64,000 bases of DNA from Bradyrhizobium japonicum USDA 6 (lineage in GTDB: Bacteria; Pseudomonadota; Alphaproteobacteria; Rhizobiales; Xanthobacteraceae): positions 6,999,001 to 7,063,000 of the forward strand of contig NC_017249.1 in assembly GCF_000284375.1 (NCBI RefSeq), in the 5' to 3' direction. The translations under genes were made by a program, and so were the position numbers. Within the stretch, counting starts at the first letter, position 1, and every line of letters begins with the position of its first letter. Below, one piece after another: positions 1 through 6,956 of the stretch. The notes under the pieces are model-generated. The model was given only the letters and a program-made list of their open reading frames with translations, was not told where the DNA came from and did not search any database.

Positions 1-112
1 CGGCGACGCGCAGCTTGAAGGCCTGATGGCCGGAGATCAGCGGCGTGATGTCGTTGCGGAGGAAATCGGCGACCGCCTTGATCAGCTCGATCGGGGTCGG
101 TTCGTCCTGCAT
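1..112 (-). CDS. DUF6285 domain protein, N-terminal part (runs off window)
   Basis: Only the first 37 codons are inside the window. The start is the ATG at 110-112, followed by MQDEPTPIELIKAVADFL. The sequence resembles the N-terminus of DUF6285 proteins, small proteins encoded next to APH-fold acyl-CoA-linked kinases. It follows the kinase gene with a 3-nt gap, so the two are co-transcribed. In the levulinate pathway of Pseudomonas putida a small protein (LvaB) works with the kinase LvaA; a similar helper role here is inference. The family call rests on a short fragment and on context. Confidence 0.65.
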   Translation of the reverse strand, partial: MQDEPTPIELIKAVADFLRNDITPLISGHQAFKLRVA

Positions 113-115
113 GTG

Positions 116-1102
116 TCAGCTCCCGCGCGGTGCCAGCAGCCGCAACAGATCAATCTCGGTCTCTGAGGCGCGGCGGCCGATCATGGCGCGCTCCATGGAA
201 TGGTCAGGCCCCTCACGAAACCGCTGCATCATGCCGCCGCACATGATGCCCCAGCGCAGCGTGCCCATCACTTCCCAGAATTTGACGCGCGACGGGTCGA
301 CTTTGCGGCCTGCCGCTTCGTAGCCCGCGAACAATTCCTCGCGTGTGCCAAAACCGCCCACCGGCTTGTCGATCTCGCCAAAGCGCCAGGAGTTGACGCA
401 GACCCAGCCGAGATCCTCCATGGGATCGCCGAGATGGGCGAGCTCCCAGTCGAGCACCGCGCGGACGCCGTCGGCGCCGATGATGAGATTGCCGTTGCGG
501 AAATCGCCGTGCACCAGCGTCGTCTCTGCCGAGGGACCGGGATCATGGTCGCGCAGCCAGCGCAGCGCCAGCTCGAACACGGGCTTTGGCCAGCTCAGGC
601 TGCGATAGTCGCGCTCGAACTCGCCGATCTCCTGGGTCGCGGACCGGCTGCGCAGTTCGGGCAGCTTGTCCTGCGGCAGCTTGTGCAGGCCGGCGAGCAC
701 GCCGCCGATCTGCCGCGCGAGACGCGGCCGCGCCGCCGCGTACTCATCATCGCGCAGAATCTTGCGGGCGATGGTCTCGCCCTCGACCCGCTGCATGATG
801 AAGCCGGTGCCGAGATTCTCGTCCGGCGTCAGCACGTGCATGACGCGCGGCGACGGAACGCCGGCCTCGAAAGCGAGCTGCATCAGCCGCGCCTCAGCCG
901 CAAGGCCCGCCGCGCGCGTCGGCGCGGCGCCATAGCCCTTCGGCGAGCGTCGCAGGATCGCGCCGATCGGCCCATCGGGATGCTCGATGTCGAAGCGCCA
1001 GGTTTCCTGGCTGGCGCCGCCGGACAGTTTTGCCGCGCCGGTGACGCCGGTCGCCCCTTCGCACCAGCGCGCGACGCTGCGGGAGAGCTCGGCCTCGATC
1101 AT
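116..1102 (-). CDS. APH-family phosphotransferase (LvaA/ACAD10-11 kinase-like)
   Basis: This 328-aa protein has the aminoglycoside phosphotransferase/choline kinase fold. The catalytic loop HGDFRNGN lies at residues 198-205, and the metal-binding motif LDWE (D218) follows in place of DFG. Antibiotic resistance is unlikely, because the gene sits between an enoyl-CoA hydratase and a DUF6285 gene, with an acyl-CoA dehydrogenase nearby. That context matches the LvaA / ACAD10-ACAD11 kinases, which phosphorylate the 4-hydroxyl of 4-hydroxyacyl-CoA. Its start overlaps the hydratase stop (ATGA, 1099-1102), indicating translational coupling. The substrate is inferred. Confidence 0.85.
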   Translation of the reverse strand: MIEAELSRSVARWCEGATGVTGAAKLSGGASQETWRFDIEHPDGPIGAILRRSPKGYGAAPTRAAGLAAEARLMQLAFEAGVPSPRVMHVLTPDENLGTGFIMQRVEGETIARKILRDDEYAAARPRLARQIGGVLAGLHKLPQDKLPELRSRSATQEIGEFERDYRSLSWPKPVFELALRWLRDHDPGPSAETTLVHGDFRNGNLIIGADGVRAVLDWELAHLGDPMEDLGWVCVNSWRFGEIDKPVGGFGTREELFAGYEAAGRKVDPSRVKFWEVMGTLRWGIMCGGMMQRFREGPDHSMERAMIGRRASETEIDLLRLLAPRGS

Positions 1103-1887
1103 TTGCCTTTGAACTGCGCCGGGCGCTTCTCCAGGAACGCGCCAACGCCCTCACGGAAATCGTCCGTGTCGCCGGCGCGCAGCTGGCACTGGAATTCGAG
1201 ATTGAGCTGATCCTCGAACGAATTTTCGGGGCTGTCCCAGTAGAGCTTGCGGATCAGCGACAGCGCGACCGTCGGACCGCTGGCAAGGTCGCGCGCGAGC
1301 TTCATCACCTCCTCCATCAGCACGCCGTCGTCGTAGACGCGGTTGACGAGGCCCCATTCCAGCGCCTTCTCGGCCGGCAGCCGCTCGCCCATCAGCGACA
1401 ATTCGATCGAGCGCGCCCGGCCGACGAGGCGCGGCAGCAGCCAGGTCGACCCGCAATCCGGCACCAGGCCGATGCGACGGAACGCTTGGAGAAAGTAAGA
1501 GGACCGCGCGCACAAAATCATGTCGCCGAGCAGCGCGAAGCTCATGCCGGCGCCGGCCGCCGGGCCGTTGACCGCAGTGACGATCGGGCAGTGCAGATTG
1601 CGGATGCGGCGCAGGAAGGGATGAAAGCCGGTCTCCAGCGTCAGGCCGGCCTTGGTCTTCTTCGACTGGTTGTTGCGACCCTGGAGATTCGCGCCGGTGC
1701 AGAACGCCCGCCCTGCGCCGGTCAGCACCACGCAGCGCACCTCGCCCTTCTTCTCCTCGATCGCGTCGAGCGCATCGGAGAGGCCGCCCAGCATGTCCAT
1801 GGAGACCGCGTTCATCACCTCCTGATGGTCGAGCCGGAGGATCGCGACCGAGCCATCGAAATCGAGCGTGACGTGTTTGAACTGCAT
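1099..1887 (-). CDS. Enoyl-CoA hydratase/isomerase family protein
   Basis: A 262-aa crotonase-fold protein that should hydrate or isomerise an enoyl-CoA in the cytoplasm. The oxyanion-hole regions are visible: GAGRAFCTGANLQG (about residues 56-69) and NGPAAGAGMSFALLGDMILC (about 105-124). I chose the ATG at 1887 (MQFKHVTLDF) because GAGGAAACC stands immediately upstream and this gives the normal family length; a further 55 in-frame codons upstream look non-coding. It is the first gene of an operon that continues into the kinase and DUF6285 genes and diverges from the SDR at 2068. Confidence 0.9.
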   Translation of the reverse strand: MQFKHVTLDFDGSVAILRLDHQEVMNAVSMDMLGGLSDALDAIEEKKGEVRCVVLTGAGRAFCTGANLQGRNNQSKKTKAGLTLETGFHPFLRRIRNLHCPIVTAVNGPAAGAGMSFALLGDMILCARSSYFLQAFRRIGLVPDCGSTWLLPRLVGRARSIELSLMGERLPAEKALEWGLVNRVYDDGVLMEEVMKLARDLASGPTVALSLIRKLYWDSPENSFEDQLNLEFQCQLRAGDTDDFREGVGAFLEKRPAQFKGK

Positions 1888-2067
1888 GGTTTCCTCGTCA
1901 GTTGGTACTAGCGATGTTTCGCAGACCGGAATTGGTTTTGCCGGGGGCGCATATTTGATTTTTGTCGCGGCCTTGTCCATGGTGGTCCGAACATACCTTG
2001 TCGTCGTATCGCACAATCTTGCGCGCACAGGCTGGCGCGCGCCCGTGCCCAAAACAGGAAACGCGCC
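1888..2067. promoter_or_regulatory. Divergent promoter region, enoyl-CoA hydratase / SDR
   Basis: This 180-bp region separates two divergent starts, so it must hold promoters for both the hydratase-kinase-DUF6285 operon and the SDR gene. I could not identify clear -35/-10 boxes or a convincing inverted repeat in it. Confidence 0.5.
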
Positions 2068-2847
2068 ATGAACCTTTTCGACCTCAGCGGCCGCGTCGCC
2101 GTGATCACCGGCGGCAATGGCGGTATCGGGCTCGGCATCGCGCAGGCGCTCGCCGGCCAGGGCTGCAACGTCTCGATCTGGGGCCGCAATCCTGACAAGA
2201 ACAAGGCTGCTGCCGCGAGCATGACGGGGCTATCAGGCAAGGTCGACACCCGCGTCTGCGACGTCACCGATCCGGCTTCGGTCAATGCCGCGATGAAGGC
2301 GACGCTCGACGTTTTCGGCCGGGTCGACGGCTGCTTTGCCAATGCCGGCATCGGCGGTGGCGGCCGGCGCTCCTTCATCGAGCGCACCGAGGAAGAGTGG
2401 CGCACGATGTTTGCGACCAATCTCGACGGCGTGTTCCACGCGTTCCAGGCCGCCGCAAAACACATGACCGAGCGCGCCAATGCCGGCGATCCCTTCGGCC
2501 GGCTGGTCGCGACATCGAGCCTCGCCTCGATCTTCGGCACGGCGCGCAATGAGCATTATGCTGCGACCAAGGCCGCGATCAACGCGCTGGTGCGCGCGCT
2601 CGGCGTCGAGCTGGCGCGTCACGGCGTCACCGCGAATGCGATCCTTCCCGGCTGGATCAAGAGCGACATGACCGCGGGCATCATGGCCAACGAGAAGTTC
2701 GTGGCCAATGTGATGCCGCGCATTCCGATGCGGCGCTTCGGCGAGGCCAGCGATTTCGGCGGCATCGCGGTGTATCTGATGAGCAAGGCGTCGTCGTATC
2801 ACACCGCGGATACGTTCGTGATCGACGGCGGCTATACGGCGTTTTGA
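2068..2847 (+). CDS. SDR family oxidoreductase
   Basis: A 259-aa classical short-chain dehydrogenase. The cofactor motif TGGNGGIG is at residues 14-21, NAG at about 92-94, the catalytic serine near 149-151, and YAATK at 164-168 provides Tyr164 and Lys168. The substrate is not evident from sequence. Beside a kinase, DUF6285 and acyl-CoA dehydrogenase, a 3- or 4-hydroxyacyl/ketoacyl-CoA is plausible; LvaD of the levulinate pathway is also an SDR. A palindromic repeat follows the stop codon. Confidence 0.9.
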   Translation: MNLFDLSGRVAVITGGNGGIGLGIAQALAGQGCNVSIWGRNPDKNKAAAASMTGLSGKVDTRVCDVTDPASVNAAMKATLDVFGRVDGCFANAGIGGGGRRSFIERTEEEWRTMFATNLDGVFHAFQAAAKHMTERANAGDPFGRLVATSSLASIFGTARNEHYAATKAAINALVRALGVELARHGVTANAILPGWIKSDMTAGIMANEKFVANVMPRIPMRRFGEASDFGGIAVYLMSKASSYHTADTFVIDGGYTAF

Positions 2848-2853
2848 TTTCTC

Positions 2854-2937
2854 GTAGCCCGGATGGAGCGCAGCGCAATCCGGGGGCTTTCCAAAAGTAA
2901 GCAATATCCGGATTTCGCTACGCTCCATCCGGGCTAC
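2854..2937. repeat. Palindromic intergenic repeat, GTAGCCCGGATGGAGCG type
   Basis: The left arm GTAGCCCGGATGGAGCG (from 2854) is mirrored by CGCTCCATCCGGGCTAC (ending 2937). The inner arms CAATCCGGG and CCGGATTTCG also partly pair, so the element can form a long imperfect hairpin. It sits between the SDR and VOC genes. Elements of this type are common between genes in Bradyrhizobium and Rhodopseudomonas. Confidence 0.8.
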
Positions 2938-2959
2938 AAACTCTGAGGGCAAGGGCAAA

Positions 2960-3340
2960 ATGTTTTCACACATCATGATCGGCACCAACGACCTCGACAA
3001 GGCCAAGACGTTCTACGACCAGCTGCTCGGCACGCTCGAGGTGCGCCCGGCCAGGGTCGACGGCCATCGCATCTTCTACATCACCAAGACCGGCGTGTTC
3101 TCGGTGACGAAGCCGATCAACGGCGAGGCCGCCACGTGTGCGAATGGCGGCACCATCGGCTTTGCCGCTAACTCGCCTGAGCAGGTCGACAAATGGCACG
3201 CCGCCGGTGTCGCCGCCGGCGGAACGCCGATCGAGAATCCGCCCGGCATCCGCGAGGGCGCAGGGAACAAGCTCTACATCGCTTATTTGCGCGACCTCGA
3301 CGGCAACAAGATCTGCGCGATGCATCGGATGGCGAACTAG
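2960..3340 (+). CDS. VOC (glyoxalase/bleomycin-resistance fold) family protein
   Basis: A 126-aa protein with one vicinal-oxygen-chelate fold. It opens with MFSHIMIGTNDLDKAKTFYD, in which the His/Asp pattern of the first beta-alpha module is clear, and ends with a YLRDLDGNKICAMH segment typical of the last metal-binding strand. Such proteins act as lyases, isomerases or dioxygenases on small molecules, and the reaction cannot be deduced. AAGGG precedes the ATG. Flanking repeats suggest it is transcribed alone. Confidence 0.85.
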   Translation: MFSHIMIGTNDLDKAKTFYDQLLGTLEVRPARVDGHRIFYITKTGVFSVTKPINGEAATCANGGTIGFAANSPEQVDKWHAAGVAAGGTPIENPPGIREGAGNKLYIAYLRDLDGNKICAMHRMAN

Positions 3341-3359
3341 GCCTGCGACATCCACCGCT

Positions 3360-3463
3360 GTCATGGCCCGGCTTGACCGGGGCATCCAGTACGCCGCGGC
3401 CTTTCGGCTCAATCACGGCCGCCTCTGGAATACTGGATCGCCCGATCAAGTCGGGCGATGACG
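3360..3463. repeat. Palindromic repeat, GTCATGGCCCGGCTTGACC type
   Basis: GTCATGGCCCGGCTTGACC at 3360 is mirrored imperfectly by CGATCAAGTCGGGCGATGAC ending at 3463. Internal arms CATCCAGTA and TACTGGATC strengthen the pairing. It looks like a mobile-hairpin repeat and not a gene. A shorter related hairpin occurs at 21975-22018. Confidence 0.75.
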
Positions 3464-3639
3464 GCGGAGATTGGCGCGCGGGCACGCGGAAACACTCGAC
3501 ACGTTCAAACAACATTTCAAACGCTCTCGCGATATTCCATCGCATGGCATGGGTCGCCTGAAAAAATGCGCGCTCGCGCTTTGGCCGCGCTGCGACTATT
3601 CTGCGGCCCAACGCGATCTCAGTGACCCCGGGAGGAACA

Positions 3640-4917
3640 ATGACAAAGCACGCCTACATACCCCGCACCACCAACTACACCCTCAATCCCGGCGACGAGC
3701 TCAACGATCTCCGCATGTCGGACCAGGTCCGGCCGCTCTACGACCACGTCAGGAAGTTCATCCGCGACACCGTCGAGCCGATGTCGATCGAGTTCGCCAA
3801 GGCGGGCGAAGGCAAGCAGGACCGCTGGAGCTTCACGCCGAAGCAGCTCGAGGTGCTCGAGGTCGCCAAGAACAAGGCGAAGAAGGAAGGTCTCTGGAAC
3901 TTCTTCCTGCCCGATGACGAGACCGGCCAGGGCCTGAAGAATCTCGACTACGCCTATATCGCCTCCGAGCTCGGCAAGAGCCCGCTGGCGTCCGAGACCA
4001 TGAACTGCTCGGCGCCGGACACCGGCAACATGGAAGTGCTCGAACGCGTCGGCACCAAGGAGCAGAAGGAGAAGTGGCTGAAGCCGCTGATGAACGGCGA
4101 GATCCGCTCGGCCTATGTCATGACCGAGCCGAACGTCGCCTCCTCCGACGCCAAGAACATTTCGACGACCGCAAAGCTCGTCGGCGACGAATGGGTCATC
4201 AACGGCGAGAAATACTACATCTCCGGCGTCGGCGATCCGCGCTGCAAGATCCTCATCGTGATGGTGAAGACCAATCCGGATGCGGCGCCGAGCAAGCAGC
4301 AGTCGCAGATCCTGGTGCCGCGCGACACGCCCGGCGTCGAGGTGCTCGGGCCCATGTACGTGTTCGGCCAGGACCACGCCCCGCGCGGCCACATGCACAT
4401 GCGCTTCAACAACGTCCGTGTGCCCAAGGAGAACATGCTGCTCGGCGAAGGCCGCGGCTTCGAGATCTCGCAGCTCCGCCTCGGCCCGGGCCGCATCCAT
4501 CATTGCATGCGCACGATCGGCAAGGCCGAGAAGGCGCTGGATCTGATGGTGCAGCGTGGCCTCACCCGCGAGGCGTTCGGCAAGAAGATCGCCCATCTCG
4601 GCGGCAACATGCAGATCATCGCGCAGGCGCGCTGCGAGATCGAGGCGATGCGGCTGATGGTGCTGAAGGCCGCCAAGGCCATGGACGTGCTCGGCAACAA
4701 GGAAGCCCGCGTCTGGGTCTCCATGGTCAAGGCCATGGTGCCGGAGCGCGCCTGCAAGATCATCGACCAGTCGATCCAGATGCACGGCGCCACCGGCATC
4801 TCGCACTGGACCCCGCTCGCCGAGATGTACCAGGACGTCCGCCACCTGCGCTTCGCCGACGGTCCGGACGAGGTGCACTGGATGGTGGTGGGACGCCACG
4901 AGCTGAGCATGGCGTAA
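3640..4917 (+). CDS. Acyl-CoA dehydrogenase family protein (ACAD10/11-like)
   Basis: A 425-aa flavoprotein of the acyl-CoA dehydrogenase family. Visible landmarks are the middle-domain flavin region YVMTEPNVASSDAKNI, the segment RLGPGRIHHCMRTIGKAEKA, and the C-terminal HGATGISHWTPLAEMYQDVR. The pattern is closest to the C-terminal domain of ACAD10/ACAD11 and to LvaC-type enzymes, which process 4-phosphoacyl-CoAs. This agrees with the kinase gene 3 kb away. The ATG at 3640 is preceded by GGGAGGA; an upstream GTG at 3622 is less likely. Family assignment is firm, substrate inferred. Confidence 0.9.
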   Translation: MTKHAYIPRTTNYTLNPGDELNDLRMSDQVRPLYDHVRKFIRDTVEPMSIEFAKAGEGKQDRWSFTPKQLEVLEVAKNKAKKEGLWNFFLPDDETGQGLKNLDYAYIASELGKSPLASETMNCSAPDTGNMEVLERVGTKEQKEKWLKPLMNGEIRSAYVMTEPNVASSDAKNISTTAKLVGDEWVINGEKYYISGVGDPRCKILIVMVKTNPDAAPSKQQSQILVPRDTPGVEVLGPMYVFGQDHAPRGHMHMRFNNVRVPKENMLLGEGRGFEISQLRLGPGRIHHCMRTIGKAEKALDLMVQRGLTREAFGKKIAHLGGNMQIIAQARCEIEAMRLMVLKAAKAMDVLGNKEARVWVSMVKAMVPERACKIIDQSIQMHGATGISHWTPLAEMYQDVRHLRFADGPDEVHWMVVGRHELSMA

Positions 4918-4923
4918 AGGTCT

Positions 4924-5100
4924 CGCCTCTCTCTTTCCCTCTTCCCGCTTGCGGGGCCGCGACGAGCTGCGCTCGCGCTGAGAGGGTCAGGGTGAGGGGG
5001 AGCCTCCGCAAGGACGATGACAGTCGGACTCGCGGAGAGGCCCCTCACCCGGATCGCATCTTCGATGCGATCCGGCCTCTCCCCGCAGGCGGGGAGAAGC
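4924..5100. repeat. Long composite palindromic repeat, family A, copy 1
   Basis: About 180 bp built from CTCTTCCCGCTTGCGGGG, a GCGACGAGCTGCGCTCGC hairpin, GGGTGAGGGGGAGCCTCCGC, its inverse CGCGGAGAGGCCCCTCACCC, a small hairpin CGCATCTTCGATGCG, and CCTCTCCCCGCAGGCGGGGAG. Copies 2 (5757-5903) and 3 (60012-60182) share this modular order. It separates the acyl-CoA dehydrogenase from the broken flavin reductase gene. Confidence 0.75.
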
Positions 5101-5121
5101 GAAGAAAGCAACGGAGCCACC

Positions 5122-5738
5122 ATGGAATACGCCGCCAGCGACCTGACGCCACGCGAGCGCTACAAGGTGCTGACGTCCTTCATCCTGCCACGGCCGATCG
5201 CGTGGGTGACTTCGGTCGGGCCGACCGGAATCGTCAACGCCGCGCCGTTCAGCTTCTTCAACGCCTTCTGCGAAGATCCGCCGCTGTGCATGTTCGCGGC
5301 AAACCGGAAGCCCAACGGCCAGGACAAGGACACGTTTCTCAACATCCAGCGCACCGGCGAGTTCGTGGTCAACCTCGCCGACGAGCCGCTAGCGAAAGCC
5401 ATGCATGAGAGCAGCGGCGACTTTCCCCCGAAGTGGGCGAGCCCGACTATCTCGGGCTGAAGCTCGCACCGTCGACGAAGATCGCCGTACCGCGGCTCGC
5501 CGACACGCCCTGGGCGATGGAGTGCAAGCTCTGGAAGATGATCGACGTCAACGACGATCGCCGGCTCATCATGGGCGAGGGCATCCACTTCCATATCCGC
5601 GACGAACTATGGGACGACAAGGCGATGAGGGTGCACATGGACCGCTATCACCCGATCGGCCGCATGTTCGCGGATCGCTACTGCCGCACGGATGATCGCG
5701 TGGTGTTCCCGGCCGCGGAAGGGGCGAAGGGGAAGTAG
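5122..5738 (+). pseudogene. Flavin reductase-like (FMN-binding split barrel) gene with frameshift
   Basis: The N-terminal half (MEYAASDLTPRERYKVLTSF..., from 5122) matches the flavin reductase family, including RPIAWVTSVGPTGIVNAAPF. Reading stops at 5460, but homologous sequence continues from about 5433 in another frame (GEPDYLGLKLAPSTKI...) to 5738. A run of five C at 5425-5429 would restore the frame if it had six, giving DFPPEVGEPDYL and a 205-aa protein of normal length. This is either a real 1-nt deletion or a homopolymer sequencing error. An intact product would bind FMN and use NAD(P)H or pass flavin to a monooxygenase. Confidence 0.85.
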
Positions 5739-5756
5739 GCCGCGGGTACTTCTCTT

Positions 5757-5903
5757 ACCTCGCCCGCTTGCGGGGAGAGGTCGGATTGCATCGAAGATGC
5801 AATCCGGGTGAGGGGGAGTCTCCGCGAGTCCCAACTGTCACCGCCCTCGGGGAGACTCCCCCTCACCCCAACCCTCTCCCCGCAAGCAGGGCGAGGGAGT
5901 AAA
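5757..5903. repeat. Long composite palindromic repeat, family A, copy 2
   Basis: It starts with TACCTCGCCCGCTTGCGGGG, has the hairpin GGATTGCATCGAAGATGCAATCC, GGGTGAGGGGGAGTCTCC, then GGGGAGACTCCCCCTCACCC, and ends with CCTCTCCCCGCAAGCAGGG. The two halves are near-mirror images, so the whole element can fold into a large cruciform. It lies between the convergent flavin reductase and GST genes. Confidence 0.75.
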
Positions 5904-5907
5904 GCAC

Positions 5908-6783
5908 CTACGTTGCAGGCTCGATCTTGTCCTGCGTCTTGGTGTCGAAATCGCCGGCGTCGTGCCGCTCGTGGAGCTGGCTGGCGGGATCGCCGGAGAC
6001 GCGGTTGACCATGCGGCCGCGCTTGACGGCCGGGCGCTTGGCGATCTGGTCGGTCCAGCGCTGCACGTGCTTGTAGTCCTGCACCGACAGGAATTCGCCG
6101 GCGCCATAGACCAGCCCCTTGGCGAGCGCGCCGTACCAGGGCCACACCGCGATGTCGGCGATGCTGTATTCATTGCCCGCGAGGTACTCGTTGTCGGCAA
6201 GGCGCCGGTCGAGCACATCGAGCTGGCGCTTGACCTCCATCGCAAAGCGGTCGATGGCGTATTCGATCTTGGTCGGCGCGTAAGCATAGAAGTGACCAAA
6301 ACCGCCGCCGAGATAGGGCGCGCTGCCCATCTGCCAGAACAGCCAGGACATCGCCTCGGTGCGGCTCTTGATGTCCTTCGGCAGGAAGGCGCCAAACTTC
6401 TCGGCGAGGTAGACCAGGATCGAGCCGGATTCGAACACCCTGACAGGCTCGGGACCGGAGCGGTCCACCAGCGCGGGAATTTTCGAGTTCGGGTTGATGT
6501 CGACAAAGCCGCTGCCGAACTGGTCGCCATTGCCGATCCTGATCAGCCAGGCATCGTATTCGGCGCCCTTGTGGCCGAGCGCCAGCAGCTCCTCCAGCAT
6601 CACCGTGACCTTCACGCCATTCGGCGTCGCCAGCGAATAGAGCTGGAAGGGATGCTTGCCGACCGGCAGCTCCTTGTCGTGGGTGGGACCGGCGATGGGC
6701 CGGTTGATGCTGGCGAACTGCCCGCCGTTCTCCTTGTTCCAGGTCCAGACTTTGGGCGGCACGTAGGCGGGGGCGTCGGTCAT
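5908..6783 (-). CDS. yghU: YghU-type glutathione S-transferase (disulfide-bond oxidoreductase)
   Basis: A 291-aa protein of the nu-class GST family, typified by E. coli YghU, which reduces disulfides with two bound glutathiones. Diagnostic stretches are an extended N-terminus (VWTWNKENGGQFASINRP), the thioredoxin-fold GKHPFQLYSLATPNGVKVT, NPNSKIPALVD, and the C-terminal helical domain with YSIADIAVWPWYG. The ATG at 6783 (MTDAPAYVPP) gives the usual family length; a 20-residue in-frame extension upstream is unlike the family. It is convergent with the flavin reductase remnant. Confidence 0.9.
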   Translation of the reverse strand: MTDAPAYVPPKVWTWNKENGGQFASINRPIAGPTHDKELPVGKHPFQLYSLATPNGVKVTVMLEELLALGHKGAEYDAWLIRIGNGDQFGSGFVDINPNSKIPALVDRSGPEPVRVFESGSILVYLAEKFGAFLPKDIKSRTEAMSWLFWQMGSAPYLGGGFGHFYAYAPTKIEYAIDRFAMEVKRQLDVLDRRLADNEYLAGNEYSIADIAVWPWYGALAKGLVYGAGEFLSVQDYKHVQRWTDQIAKRPAVKRGRMVNRVSGDPASQLHERHDAGDFDTKTQDKIEPAT

Positions 6784-6956
6784 GCGGGGGCTCCGGCGAA
6801 AAGATGCGCCTGCATTAATTAGCCCGCGAATGGCCGATGGCAAGGGCGCAGAAATGCATTGCCGGGCGGGGCAACTCTACGTTTCGTCATGGCAGGCCAC
6901 TTCCCCGCCGTCGTTCCGGGCTCACCGCCCCGCGACACCCCGGAAGAACGGGACAC

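Noticed and set aside
1888..2052. A 55-codon N-terminal extension of the enoyl-CoA hydratase
   Set aside because: The extension is not crotonase-like, while the ATG at 1887 has a good ribosome-binding site and gives family length.
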